From Dehalococcoidia bacterium (GTDB lineage Bacteria > Chloroflexota > Dehalococcoidia > Lucifugimonadales > Australimonadaceae): a stretch of DNA of 64,000 nt. The stretch is taken from assembly GCA_022820645.1 (NCBI GenBank), contig JAJEFD010000009.1, positions 248,001-312,000 of the forward strand. Reading direction: 5' to 3'. A program made the translations under genes and the position numbers. A model generated the notes under the pieces. It saw nothing but the letters and a program-made list of their open reading frames with translations, was not told the origin of the DNA and did not search any database. Below are positions 26,712 to 35,496 of the stretch, in pieces (position 1 is the stretch's first letter; each line of letters opens with the position of its first letter).

Positions 26712-27818
26712 ATGAGCACGCTCGACGACCTGCAACGCTATCTCGATAACCCGCTGCCAGAGCAGGTGGCGGAGCGCTCGCTGCTGTCCGGCTCGATGGG
26801 CGAATCGCCGTCCAAGTACTCGCGCAGTCCCGCGATGTGGAACGCGGCGTTCCGCGAGATCGAGCTGGATGCGGTGCACTGCCCGTTCGACGTGCGCCCG
26901 GAGAACCTCACGGGGTTCGTGGAGGCGGCGCGGGCGTACCCTGGCTTCATGGGCTCCAACGTGACGGTGCCGCACAAGCTGGCCATCATGCCGCTGCTCG
27001 ACGAGATAGACCCCATCGCACGGGAGATCGGCGCGGTCAACACGTTCATGCAGACCGAGGATGGCAGGCTGATCGGCTTCAACACGGATGCCGACGGGCT
27101 GATCGCGAGCATGCTGCGCACGCTGCCGGGGCAGTCCGAGCCGTTCCTCCCGACGCTGTCGGGCAAGCGCGTGCTGCTGCTGGGCGCGGGGGGCGCGGGC
27201 AGGGCGTCGGCGTTCGCGCTGGCGAAGGAGGTGGGCGACGGCTCGGTGCTGCTCACGAACCGCTCGCTGGAGCGCGCCGAGGAGCTGGCGAAGCAGGCGG
27301 CAGCGGCCACCGGCGCCAGGGTAACCGCCACCGCGCAGGAGCTGGCCCTGGACGTCGTCTGGAGCATGGACGTCATCGTCAACGCGTCGACGGTGGGGCA
27401 GTCCGGCGTGCGGCGGCTGGGCAACGGCGAGGCGACCTCGCTCGAAGCGTTTTCGTCGCTCGCGCCCGCTTCGCCCGCGGTCGTCCCGGAGGGCGACGGT
27501 GGAGCGTCGTTCTGGCGCGAGTGGTTCGCGGCGTCGTTCAAGGCGATAGCGGAGAACAACGCACGGTCGGCTGCGGCGATAGCCATGTGCAAGCCGGACG
27601 CGGCGTTCGTCGACGCGGTGTACTCGCCGGATGAGACGGTGCTGTTGCGGCAGGCGCGGCTGTCGGGCCGCAAGACGCTGAACGGCAAAGGGATGCTGGT
27701 GATGCAGGCGGCGTTCTCGTTCGTGAACCGGATGACGCGCCGCCACCTGCAGGCCGCAGGCCACGACCCCGACGCGCTGTACGACCGCGTGGTCGAGGTG
27801 ATGGCGGCCGGGTTCTGA
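26712..27818 (+). CDS. shikimate/quinate dehydrogenase-like protein
   Basis: This 368-residue protein has the AroE fold. The substrate-binding domain shows SKYSRSPAMWNAAFREIEL, GSNVTVPHKLAIMPLLDEID, IAREIGAVNTF and GFNTDADGL, including the catalytic Lys and Asp. The NAD(P) domain has RVLLLGAGGAGRASAFALA. It is about 90 residues longer than standard AroE, mainly in the C-terminal half, which carries an Ala/Ser/Pro-rich insertion around residues 235-270. It may be a true shikimate dehydrogenase or a quinate/amino-sugar paralogue. The acetyltransferase gene follows eight bases later. Confidence 0.85.
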   Translation: MSTLDDLQRYLDNPLPEQVAERSLLSGSMGESPSKYSRSPAMWNAAFREIELDAVHCPFDVRPENLTGFVEAARAYPGFMGSNVTVPHKLAIMPLLDEIDPIAREIGAVNTFMQTEDGRLIGFNTDADGLIASMLRTLPGQSEPFLPTLSGKRVLLLGAGGAGRASAFALAKEVGDGSVLLTNRSLERAEELAKQAAAATGARVTATAQELALDVVWSMDVIVNASTVGQSGVRRLGNGEATSLEAFSSLAPASPAVVPEGDGGASFWREWFAASFKAIAENNARSAAAIAMCKPDAAFVDAVYSPDETVLLRQARLSGRKTLNGKGMLVMQAAFSFVNRMTRRHLQAAGHDPDALYDRVVEVMAAGF

Positions 27819-27826
27819 GCGCACCG

Positions 27827-28342
27827 ATGGAGATTCCGGCAGGCGGCTGGGTGCTGCGTCCGTGGCGGGCCGGGGACGAACCCGCGCTGGTGAAGTACGC
27901 CAACAACCGCAACATCTGGGTGAACGTGGCAGACGTGTTCCCCCACCCCTACACGATGGAGGACGCCGTCGCCTGGCTGCAGTTCCAGCAGGACCGCGAC
28001 CCGCCAACAGAGTTCGCTATCGCGGACGCCGACGAGGCCATCGGCGGGATAGGACTCAGGCTCCAGACTGACGTGTACCGTCGGTCCGCCGAGGTGGGGT
28101 ACTGGCTGGGGGAGCCGTTCTGGGGGCAGGGCATCGTCACCCACGCGGTCCGGGCGATGACGGAGTACGCGTTCGAGCGCTTTGATCTCGTCCGGCTCTA
28201 CGCCACGGTCAAGGAGTGGAACCCGGCTTCGGCGCGCGTGCTGGAGAAGTGCGGGTTCACGCTGGAGGCGCGGCTGCGGCGCAGCTTCACCAAGGACGGC
28301 AAGACGGGGGACCTGTTCCTGTACGCGCTGGTCCGGGAGTAG
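27827..28342 (+). CDS. GNAT acetyltransferase, RimJ/RimL-like
   Basis: This 171-residue protein has the GNAT fold: WVLRPWRAGDEPALVKYANN, EVGYWLGEPFWGQGIVTHAV with the acetyl-CoA-binding loop, and NPASARVLEKCGFTLEARLR. The last segment is typical of RimJ/RimL enzymes that acetylate protein N-termini or small molecules. It probably shares a transcript with the AroE-like gene. Confidence 0.93.
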   Translation: MEIPAGGWVLRPWRAGDEPALVKYANNRNIWVNVADVFPHPYTMEDAVAWLQFQQDRDPPTEFAIADADEAIGGIGLRLQTDVYRRSAEVGYWLGEPFWGQGIVTHAVRAMTEYAFERFDLVRLYATVKEWNPASARVLEKCGFTLEARLRRSFTKDGKTGDLFLYALVRE

Positions 28343-28409
28343 GCGCGCTGCCTCGCGTCGACAGTGGGAGTAAGATAGGCGCGGCACATCCACAGGCGGA
28401 GGCGCAGCG

Positions 28410-29582
28410 ATGGTCGACACAGCACCCCAGCAGACGAAGACGCGCAGGATAGACGGCGACAGCCACTTCTTCCCGCCGCCGGACTTCACCGGCGTGAGCG
28501 AGACGATAGGCGTCTCCGAGCAGGCGATCGACATGCTGCTGCGGGACGCGCTGTTCTTCGCCGACCGGGAGGCGCGGCGCGGGGGCTTCCGGGCGTCGGC
28601 TGCTGGGCAGCGCACGGGCGCGATCAACCCGACGGCGGCGGTGACGGGGCAACGCGGGGGTCCCATCGGCCACGGGGTCGCGGACCAGCGCGTGAAGCTG
28701 CTGCCGGAGACCGGGTTCGAGATGCAGGTGCTGATCCCGGACGGCATCTACGCCAACCCGTTCGGCTCCCCGAACGAGCGCGAGTGGGACCCCGGCCTGC
28801 GGCTGGCGCTCTGCATGGCCTACAACAACGCGACCTCCGACGCGCAACGGCAGTACCCGGACCAACTGATTGGGACGGGCGTGGTGCCGTTCGGGACGGA
28901 GTCGGTGGAGGCGTGCGCCGCCGAGGCGCGGCGGGCGGTGACGGAGCTGGGACTGCAGGCGCTGACCATCAACAGCAACTGGCGAGGGAAGAACTGGGAC
29001 AGCATCGAGCTGTACCCGTTCTGGGAGGTGGTCGCGGAGCTGGACGTTCCGCTCTACGTGCACGGCAACCCGTTCCAGTGCCAAGTGAACGACCACATCC
29101 CGACGAACTTCACGCTGGGGTGGGAGCGGCTGCGGCGGCTGCACATCAGCAACTACCTGGGGTTCGCGTTCGAGTACATGGTGTCGATGGCGAGCCTGAC
29201 GCTCGGCGGGGTGCTCAAGGAGTTCCCGAACCTGCGGATGGCGTTCTTCGAGGCCGGTGGCTCATGGCTGCCGTGGATCATGTACACGCTCGACCGCGTC
29301 TACCAGATCGAGCCGCAGTGCGCCCGCTGCGACGACCCGCCGAGCGAGTTGATCGCGCGCAGTTGCATGGTGGCGGTCGAGCCGGACGAGCAGGCTATCG
29401 TGGGAGCAGTGCACACCATCGGCAGCAAGAACTTCATCGTCGGCAGCGACTACCCGCACCCGCCGTCCACGTTCCCGAACACGGCGGCAGGCATCGAGAC
29501 GATGGAGGGCCTGAGCGACGAGGCGAAGCGCGACATCCTGGGCGACAACATGGCGCGCTTCTTCCGGATGGCGCAGGGCTAG
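28410..29582 (+). CDS. amidohydrolase family 2 protein (ACMSD-like)
   Basis: This 390-residue TIM-barrel hydrolase or decarboxylase starts RRIDGDSHFFPPPDFTG, where the usual H-x-H metal pair is reduced to a single His. Other metal-site regions are VPLYVHGNPFQ (His), FEAGGSWLPWIMYTLDR and the conserved late Asp in FIVGSDYPHPPS. Such proteins decarboxylate or hydrolyse aromatic-ring-cleavage products. GGAGG precedes the start. Its stop codon overlaps, by three bases, the end of the convergent nuclease gene. Confidence 0.9.
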   Translation: MVDTAPQQTKTRRIDGDSHFFPPPDFTGVSETIGVSEQAIDMLLRDALFFADREARRGGFRASAAGQRTGAINPTAAVTGQRGGPIGHGVADQRVKLLPETGFEMQVLIPDGIYANPFGSPNEREWDPGLRLALCMAYNNATSDAQRQYPDQLIGTGVVPFGTESVEACAAEARRAVTELGLQALTINSNWRGKNWDSIELYPFWEVVAELDVPLYVHGNPFQCQVNDHIPTNFTLGWERLRRLHISNYLGFAFEYMVSMASLTLGGVLKEFPNLRMAFFEAGGSWLPWIMYTLDRVYQIEPQCARCDDPPSELIARSCMVAVEPDEQAIVGAVHTIGSKNFIVGSDYPHPPSTFPNTAAGIETMEGLSDEAKRDILGDNMARFFRMAQG

Positions 29583-30244
29583 AACAGCTCCGTCTCGCCC
29601 TCCTCCACCTCTTCCTCGATGCGGTCCGGGCAGTTGGCGGCGGTGATGTCGCAGAAGGCGCACTCGGACGCGCTGGGCGTTCGCGGCGGGGGCTGCTCCG
29701 TGTCGGCGAGCCGCTTGATGAGGTCGGCGGTGCGGTCGATGAACGTCGTGTCGATGGCTGAGCCCGGCACGTCGACGGCGTGGTCTTCGTAGACGACGCG
29801 TCCCGTCACCGGCATGCCAGCGTACTCGCGCCGCGCGAGCGGGAAGGCCCACATGTAGAGCATCACCTGGATGGCGTGGTACGCGTGCGGCTCGCCCGAC
29901 TTCACGTCGTGGATGACGACCTGCCCATCCTGGAGCGACACGATGTCCGGCATGCCCGAGAGCGTCGCGTACCAGCCCCTGAGCCGGAACTGGTTCTGGC
30001 GCTCGGTCTTCACGGTCGCGCCGTCGGCCTCCAGCCGCTTCTGCTCCGCGCGGAGGAGCGCGGTGTGGTCGAGCGCCCACCGAGTGTGGTCGAACGTCGA
30101 GGGCGCGCGAGTCCAACTGGAGCCTTCGTGCTGCGCCTTGAACCACGATGCCCACTCGCAGCGGTGGTTGCCGGAGAGCAGACGCGGCAACCACGTCACC
30201 CAGACGTAGGGGCGCTCACGGGCCTGGAGTGCGTCGAGGGTCAC
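29579..30244 (-). CDS. PD-(D/E)XK nuclease with Cas4/AddB-type Fe-S cysteines
   Basis: This 221-residue protein shows the PD-(D/E)XK core: MPDIVSLQDGQVVIHDVKSG supplies the Asp and the D-x-K pair, and the following AIQVMLYMWAFPLARR is the Q-containing helix. One Cys near the N-terminus (SGNHRCEWASWF) plus three in the C-terminus (SECAFCDITAANCPD) would form a 4Fe-4S cluster as in Cas4 and AddB. I chose the GTG start at VTLDALQARER, nine bases after the Rieske gene. No CRISPR locus is present, so a repair or stand-alone exonuclease role is more likely. Confidence 0.82.
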   Translation of the reverse strand: MTLDALQARERPYVWVTWLPRLLSGNHRCEWASWFKAQHEGSSWTRAPSTFDHTRWALDHTALLRAEQKRLEADGATVKTERQNQFRLRGWYATLSGMPDIVSLQDGQVVIHDVKSGEPHAYHAIQVMLYMWAFPLARREYAGMPVTGRVVYEDHAVDVPGSAIDTTFIDRTADLIKRLADTEQPPPRTPSASECAFCDITAANCPDRIEEEVEEGETELF

Positions 30245-30252
30245 CCGGCGGT

Positions 30253-31545
30253 CTACCTGAAGGCGTAGCGCTCTTCGCCGGTGAGGGTGCGTACGCCTTC
30301 CCACTCGCTGAGTTTCGCACCGTCGCCGGAGAGGACGGCCTCGACCTCCGCCGGGCCGGCGGGCAGGTCCCTGAACGGCCCGCCCGTGCCCTCGTAGCCG
30401 GGGTACTGGAAGTACTCGCAGGGCAGGACGATGATCTCGTTCTCGGCCTCGTCGCGGTGGATGTTCATGGGCTCGCCGCCCTCCTCCACGACGCGGGCCT
30501 GCTCGTCCAGCAACCGCCGGTACATGATGACGCCGACGTCGGTGACGCCGAGTCGCTCCGTCGTCCGGTCGGAGATGGGGCCCTGGATGATCCACGCCAA
30601 CTGGTCCTGCGCGAGGACGTAGTCGTAGCGGATCTTGCCGTTGTCATCGAAGACCGGCATCTCAACGAAGGGAACCTCGGTCTGCGGGGCCTCGCCCTCG
30701 TGGTACGGGCGGAACTGCATGGAGATGTGGATCGTGTGGGTGTCGTCGGCGGGCGTGCGGAACTGCATGCCGTGAGCAACACGGAGGATGTTGGGGAAGA
30801 GGACGGGGTGGCCGATGCGCCAGAACTCGTCCTCCTCGGTCTCATCGCCGACGAGGCGGCGCTTGATGACGCCGTAGTAGGTGGTGTCGAAGCCGATCTT
30901 CTTGTGCTCGCGGCCCTTCGCGCCGGTGACGGCGTTCCATGCGTCGCGCTCTTCGGGCGGCTTACCGCGGTTCATCATCCAGCCGCCGAAGTAGCGGTGG
31001 AGCCACTGGAAGTGCAGGGGGTCGAGCGAGTTCTCCTGGCACTGGAGCCAGTTGCAGGGGAGGTCGTGCAATTGCCACTCGCGGTGGCCCTCCCACTCCA
31101 GCACGTCCCAGCGGGGGAGGAGCGGAGCAGGAGCGGGACCCATGTACGCCCAGACAACGCCTGCGTACTCCTGCACCTGGTACGCCTTGATGCGTACCTT
31201 TTCCTTGAACTTGGAGCCTTCAGGCTCGGAAGGCTGGTCGACGCACTGTCCCTGCTCGTTGAATATCCAGCCGTGGTATGCGCAGCGGATGCCGTTCTCC
31301 TCGGGGATGCCGTAGGAGAGGTTCGCCTTGCGATGCGCGCAGGAGGGCTCGATGAGGCCGACCGTGCCGCTGGCGTCGCGGTAGAGGACGAGGTCCTCGC
31401 CAAGGAGGCGTATCTCCTTCGTGGGGTTGTCGGCGTTCAACTGCACGCTTCCGGCGATGGGGTGCCAGTAGCGGCGCATGAGTTCGCCCATCGGCGTACC
31501 GGGCCCGACGCGGGTGACGCGGTCGTTCATCTCCTGGGTGAGCAT
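30253..31545 (-). CDS. Rieske-type aromatic ring-hydroxylating oxygenase, alpha subunit
   Basis: This 430-residue oxygenase has an N-terminal Rieske domain with C69-x-H71 and C88-x2-H91 (SCAHRK and RCAYHGW) and a C-terminal catalytic domain with the mononuclear iron motif NSLDPLHFQWLH. The length and the MLTQEMNDRVTRVGPGTPMG start match the phthalate-dioxygenase/phenoxybenzoate-type group. It hydroxylates or demethylates an aromatic or other organic substrate using electrons from a reductase encoded elsewhere. TTTGGAGGGAGG precedes the ATG. A small membrane-protein gene lies just upstream and the nuclease gene just downstream. Confidence 0.95.
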   Translation of the reverse strand: MLTQEMNDRVTRVGPGTPMGELMRRYWHPIAGSVQLNADNPTKEIRLLGEDLVLYRDASGTVGLIEPSCAHRKANLSYGIPEENGIRCAYHGWIFNEQGQCVDQPSEPEGSKFKEKVRIKAYQVQEYAGVVWAYMGPAPAPLLPRWDVLEWEGHREWQLHDLPCNWLQCQENSLDPLHFQWLHRYFGGWMMNRGKPPEERDAWNAVTGAKGREHKKIGFDTTYYGVIKRRLVGDETEEDEFWRIGHPVLFPNILRVAHGMQFRTPADDTHTIHISMQFRPYHEGEAPQTEVPFVEMPVFDDNGKIRYDYVLAQDQLAWIIQGPISDRTTERLGVTDVGVIMYRRLLDEQARVVEEGGEPMNIHRDEAENEIIVLPCEYFQYPGYEGTGGPFRDLPAGPAEVEAVLSGDGAKLSEWEGVRTLTGEERYAFR

Positions 31546-31576
31546 GTCAGCCTCCCTCCAAAGAAGTATGCGATCC

Positions 31577-31777
31577 CTAGTGCTGTTGCTGCGACTCCCG
31601 GACGTGCATGACGTACGCCAGCGCGGAGAGCGTCGCAGCGATGACGAACCAGATCATGAATGCGACGACGTAGCTCCGGTCGAGTGAACCTCCGAGCCAT
31701 ACGACTCCGAGGAGGTAGGGGAAGATAACCAGGGTCAGCCAGATAGCGGCTGTATTCACGAGCGTGCGGACACTCAT
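31577..31777 (-). CDS. small two-helix membrane protein
   Basis: This 66-residue protein has two hydrophobic helices (AAIWLTLVIFPYLLGVVWLG and VVAFMIWFVIAATLSALAYV) with a short charged C-terminus ending SQQQH. I chose the start MSVRTL. It precedes the Rieske oxygenase gene by 31 bases on the same strand. The family is unknown to me. Confidence 0.65.
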   Translation of the reverse strand: MSVRTLVNTAAIWLTLVIFPYLLGVVWLGGSLDRSYVVAFMIWFVIAATLSALAYVMHVRESQQQH

Positions 31778-31919
31778 CGAGACGTTACCTCTCAAGCGTA
31801 TCGGATATGCATACTTTAGGGAGAAGACGCACTCGGCGCAAGCGGCACGCGTCCTCCCGGTCCTGTGGCGGATAGGGGAGGCGAAAGGATAGTCGCCTGA
31901 GATAGCATCAAGAAACGCG

Positions 31920-34643
31920 ATGACGCTGGAACGATACGAAGAGAAGCGCGACTTCAGCGGGACGAACGAACCCGCGCCGCACGCGCCGGAGCAACGGCCC
32001 GGCGCGCTGACGTTCGTCGTGCAGAAGCACGCCGCCTCACGCCTGCACTACGACTTCCGGCTGGAGTTCGGCGGGGCGCTCAAATCGTGGGCGGTGCCGA
32101 AGGGGCCGTCGACCGACAACTCCGAGAAACGCCTCGCCGTGCTCGTCGAGGACCATCCGCTCGACTACGCCTCGTTCGAGGGGGTCATCGGCGACGGGAA
32201 CTACGGCGCCGGGCAGGTGATCGTCTGGGACATGGGCATCTACTCGCCGGACGAGGGCGGTCTCAGCTGGCACGACCGCGATGAGGCGGAGCGCCGGATG
32301 CTCGCCGGGCTCGAGGCAGGGAAGCTGTCGTTCACGCTGCGCGGCCACAAGCTGCAGGGCTCGTGGACGCTCGTGCGGACGACGCGCGGCCCGAACGAGT
32401 GGCTGCTCATCAAGCACAAGGATGCTCACACCGACGCCGAGCATGACGTCCTCGACGACGGCAGGTCGGTCGTGTGCGGGCTGACGCTGGAGCAGTTGAA
32501 ATCGGGCAGGCTGCCAGACCCGTCGCTCGCCGCCGGCGTGGTCTCGTTCGGCAAGTCGGCACGGATGCCGCGGACGCTCAAGCCGATGCTGGCGCACGCG
32601 GTGGACGGCGTCTTCTCCTCGCCCGGCTGGCTGTTCGAGCCGAAGCTGGACGGCTTCCGCGCGCTCGCGTTCCTGCAGGACGGCAACGTGCGGCTGATCA
32701 GCCGCACGGGCAAGGACATGACGAAGAACTTCCGGGGCATCGCAGATGATCTGTCCGTTCTGCCGCACCGCGAGATGGTCCTCGACGGTGAGATCGTCGC
32801 GCTGGGAGACGACGGCCTGCCGGACTTCGTGCTGCTGCAGAACAACGCGGGCATGTACAAGGTGCCCGGAGCGGAGAACGTGTCGACGAAGGCGGCCCCC
32901 ATCGCCTACTACCCGTTCGACATCCTCTACCTGGACGGGCGCGACCTGCGGCAGGCGCCGCTCCAGCAGCGCAAGCACGCGTTGCGGATCGCGGTCCCGC
33001 CGAGCGAGCGGATACGCTCGATGGAGTACGTGGAAGGGGAGGGCGAGGCGTTCTTCCGCGTGGCGGAACAGCTGGGGTTGGAGGGCATCGTCGCGAAGCG
33101 CAGGGACTCGCGGTACGACGCCGGTCAGCGGTCGCGGGACTGGCTGAAGATCAAGCAGGCGCTCTCGCAGGAGTTCGTCATCGCCGGGTACACGAAAGGC
33201 GAGGGCGAGCGTGCAGAGACGTTCGGCGCGGTGGCGCTGGGCTACTACGACGCCGGGACGCTCACCTACGCCGGACGCGCCGGGAGCGGCTTCACGCAGC
33301 AGACGCTCCGCAGCACGCTGGCCGCGCTGGAGCCGCTGCAGACGGACGACTGCCCGTTTCCCGCCGTGCCCGCCGACCTCGAGTCTCTGCAGGTGACGTG
33401 GGTGCGGCCGGAGCGAGTGGCGCAGGTGAAGTTCTCCCAGTGGACGGGCGACGGCGTGCTGCGCGCCCCCGTCTTCCTCGGGCTGCGGGACGACGTGCAG
33501 CCGCGAGCCGTCGTGCGGGAGACGCCGGAGCCCGTGTCGTCGGTCGTGGAGGAGGCAGCGCCGGCGCCGGACGCGCACGCCGAGTCGCGCGACGTGGCCG
33601 AGCAGCTGGCGCACATCCGCAAGGACGGCCACGTCGAGATCGGCGGGCAGCGGTTCGCCGTCACGAACATGGACAAGGTGTTCTGGCCGGAGACGGAGCA
33701 GCGCGCGGCGGTGACGAAGGGCGACATGCTCCGTTACTACGCGCAGGTCGCGCCCTACCTGCTGCCGCATCTCCGGGACAGGCCGCTGACGATGACGCGC
33801 TACCCGAACGGCATCGACGGCGGGAGCTTCTACCAGAAGCGGTGGGAGCACGACCTGCCGCCGTTCGCGGAGACAGTGCGGCTGTTCTCGTCGGCGGCGG
33901 AGGGCGACGTGGACTACCTCGTCGTGAACAACCTCGCGACGCTCATCTGGCTGGCGCAATTGGCCGACCTCGAACTGCACCCGTGGCTGTCGCGCACCGC
34001 CATCGAACCGGATGCCGTGCACCTGCGTGAGAGTTTCACCGGCTCGAAGGAGGAGCTGCGGCAGAGCGTACTGAACTACCCGGACTTCATCGTGTTCGAC
34101 CTCGACCCGTACATCTACTCCGGCGAGGAGAAGGCGGGGGAGGAGCCGGAGCTGAACCGGCGCGCATTCGCGAAAGGCGCCGAGGTTGCGCTGTCGCTGA
34201 AGGACCTGCTCGACCAGCTGTCGCTCTCGTCGTTCCTGAAGACGTCGGGGAAGACGGGGCTGCACGTCTACGTGCCCATCCTGCGGGAGTACGACTACGC
34301 GGTGACGCGGAAGGCGTGCGAACTGATCGGACGGTTCCTGCTGCGCCAGCGGCCCCGCGACCTGACGATGGAGTGGAGCGTGAGCAAGCGCGCGGGCAAG
34401 ATCTTCCTGGACCACAACATGAACGTGATGGGGAAGAACATGGCGTCGATCTACTCGCTGCGCCCCCTGCCGGGCGCGCCGGTTTCGGTGCCGCTTCGCT
34501 GGGACGAGCTGCCGGACGTGTACCCGAGCGATTTCAACATCGATACGGTGCACCAGCGGCTGGCGGAGGTGGGCGATCTGTGGGGGGACGTCCTGGAGGC
34601 GAAGCACGATCTGAGGCGGTTGTTGGAGGCGGCGGGGGAGTGA
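31920..34643 (+). CDS. ligD: multidomain NHEJ DNA ligase D (phosphoesterase-ligase-polymerase)
   Basis: This 907-residue enzyme has the order PE-LIG-POL seen in Pseudomonas LigD. Residues about 10-170 form the 3'-phosphoesterase domain (HAASRLHYDFRLEFGG, GPSTDNSEKRLAVLVEDHPL). The ligase domain has catalytic K242 in EPKLDGFRAL, motif IV LEGIVAKR and motif V DWLKIK. The primase-polymerase domain at about 570-890 has NMDKVFWPE and the metal pair D727/D729 in VFDLDPYIY. It trims, fills and seals ends with Ku. Unlike the small ligase beside ku, its motifs are intact. No clear Shine-Dalgarno is seen. Confidence 0.97.
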   Translation: MTLERYEEKRDFSGTNEPAPHAPEQRPGALTFVVQKHAASRLHYDFRLEFGGALKSWAVPKGPSTDNSEKRLAVLVEDHPLDYASFEGVIGDGNYGAGQVIVWDMGIYSPDEGGLSWHDRDEAERRMLAGLEAGKLSFTLRGHKLQGSWTLVRTTRGPNEWLLIKHKDAHTDAEHDVLDDGRSVVCGLTLEQLKSGRLPDPSLAAGVVSFGKSARMPRTLKPMLAHAVDGVFSSPGWLFEPKLDGFRALAFLQDGNVRLISRTGKDMTKNFRGIADDLSVLPHREMVLDGEIVALGDDGLPDFVLLQNNAGMYKVPGAENVSTKAAPIAYYPFDILYLDGRDLRQAPLQQRKHALRIAVPPSERIRSMEYVEGEGEAFFRVAEQLGLEGIVAKRRDSRYDAGQRSRDWLKIKQALSQEFVIAGYTKGEGERAETFGAVALGYYDAGTLTYAGRAGSGFTQQTLRSTLAALEPLQTDDCPFPAVPADLESLQVTWVRPERVAQVKFSQWTGDGVLRAPVFLGLRDDVQPRAVVRETPEPVSSVVEEAAPAPDAHAESRDVAEQLAHIRKDGHVEIGGQRFAVTNMDKVFWPETEQRAAVTKGDMLRYYAQVAPYLLPHLRDRPLTMTRYPNGIDGGSFYQKRWEHDLPPFAETVRLFSSAAEGDVDYLVVNNLATLIWLAQLADLELHPWLSRTAIEPDAVHLRESFTGSKEELRQSVLNYPDFIVFDLDPYIYSGEEKAGEEPELNRRAFAKGAEVALSLKDLLDQLSLSSFLKTSGKTGLHVYVPILREYDYAVTRKACELIGRFLLRQRPRDLTMEWSVSKRAGKIFLDHNMNVMGKNMASIYSLRPLPGAPVSVPLRWDELPDVYPSDFNIDTVHQRLAEVGDLWGDVLEAKHDLRRLLEAAGE

Positions 34644-34743
34644 GGCGACACGCGCGGCTCGCTGCGCCTCATCAGGCCGCGTAAGGGAATGAAAACGAGA
34701 GGTGTCCCATCCCGTCCCACACCTCGTGCGCTGCCCGCGCACC

Positions 34744-34884
34744 CTGGATTCCCGCCGGTGCGGGAATGACGGATCGTCGGGCGTGGCGGGGGCTGCGAGA
34801 TTCCTGCCTTCGCAGGAATGACGGACAACGTGAAGGGGAACCTGAGAGATGCTTCGACTCCGCTGCGCTCCGCTCAGCATGACA
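34744..34884. repeat. repeat cluster B-B-C
   Basis: Two B copies with different stems (GATTCCCGCCGGTGCGGGAA at 34744-34772 and GATTCCTGCCTTCGCAGGAA at 34797-34824) are followed by repeat C (34841-34884). Stem bases change in compensating pairs, so the hairpin is preserved. The cluster fills most of the 299-base gap after ligD. Confidence 0.88.
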
Positions 34885-34885
34885 A

Positions 34886-34917
34886 AGCAAGAAGAGCCGG
34901 GGCGTCGCCCCGGCTCT
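34886..34917 (-). terminator. Rho-independent terminator of the small zinc-ribbon gene
   Basis: A perfect 11-bp stem, AGAGCCGGGGC (34893-34903) and GCCCCGGCTCT (34907-34917), has a three-base loop. Read on the minus strand it is followed by TTCTTGCTTTG. It lies 25 bases past the stop of the zinc-ribbon gene. Confidence 0.8.
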
Positions 34918-34942
34918 CCTCGTGCCGTCTTGTTCGTGGCGC

Positions 34943-35098
34943 TTACGCAGCGGTCTTGCGCTGCTCCATGATGAGGGCGGCGGCAGTCTTCAGGTCGAGC
35001 GCGCGGCCGCACTGGAGGCAGCGGCACTCGATGCCATCGATGTCATTGCGGCAATGAACGTCGCCGCCGCAGTTGGCACATGCCCTGAGTAGTATCAT
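34943..35098 (-). CDS. 51-residue zinc-ribbon-like micro-protein
   Basis: A short gene encodes MILLRACANCGGDVHCRN, then a second cysteine group (IECRCLQCGRALDLK) and a basic tail. The C-x2-C and C-x-C-x2-C groups would bind one zinc. A strong GGAAGGAGGGCG lies upstream of the ATG and a perfect terminator hairpin downstream, so it is a complete transcription unit or the last gene of one with the neighbouring 64-residue gene. The role is unknown; similar small zinc ribbons are found near phage-type regulators. Confidence 0.75.
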   Translation of the reverse strand: MILLRACANCGGDVHCRNDIDGIECRCLQCGRALDLKTAAALIMEQRKTAA

Positions 35099-35145
35099 TT
35101 TTCGCCCTCCTTCCTATCTTCTCGTCACCCCGTGAAGCGTGGGGC

Positions 35146-35340
35146 CTACGCGGCCACCAGCTCCTCGACCTCGACGGCGGGGGTGAGCGTCACCGGTGCC
35201 GCCACCAGCTCTCGCGGGTGGAAGAGTGTGTGGATCGCGTCGGCCATCGTGGCAGGGTTGTTGGCATGGCGCTCTGCGATGAGCGCCAAGACAGCTCCCT
35301 GTTCCATCGCGCGGTACAGTCCTGTGATCAGTCGAAACAT
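35146..35340 (-). CDS. 64-residue hypothetical protein
   Basis: This short protein starts MFRLITGLYRAMEQGAVLAL, continues with a helical segment (ERHANNPATMADAIHTLF) and ends with a Val/Ala/Glu-rich tail. A GGAG lies close to the ATG. It is followed 47 bases later by the zinc-ribbon gene on the same strand, and the pair is probably co-transcribed. No family is recognised. Confidence 0.6.
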   Translation of the reverse strand: MFRLITGLYRAMEQGAVLALIAERHANNPATMADAIHTLFHPRELVAAPVTLTPAVEVEELVAA

Positions 35341-35496
35341 CTCTCCTACCTCTATCCTTTCGCCGTGCGCTTATCTCGGTTTCCGGCAGTCCTCTGGTGG
35401 CGCCACGATTCAGCCGACGGTGACAGTATACGACACCTGAATGGCGGAATCAACCGTTTCTGTTACGAATCTGTGTAGCCTGTTTTAACGGTTGCG

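Noticed and set aside
29579..30244. Assignment as a CRISPR Cas4
   Set aside because: No cas1/cas2 or array in the window; the neutral call of a Cas4-like PD-(D/E)XK nuclease is safer.
32037..35027. A 996-codon open frame on the minus strand opposite ligD
   Set aside because: It is Arg/His/Val-rich without recognisable motifs and lies antisense to a clear LigD; it results from high G+C codon use.
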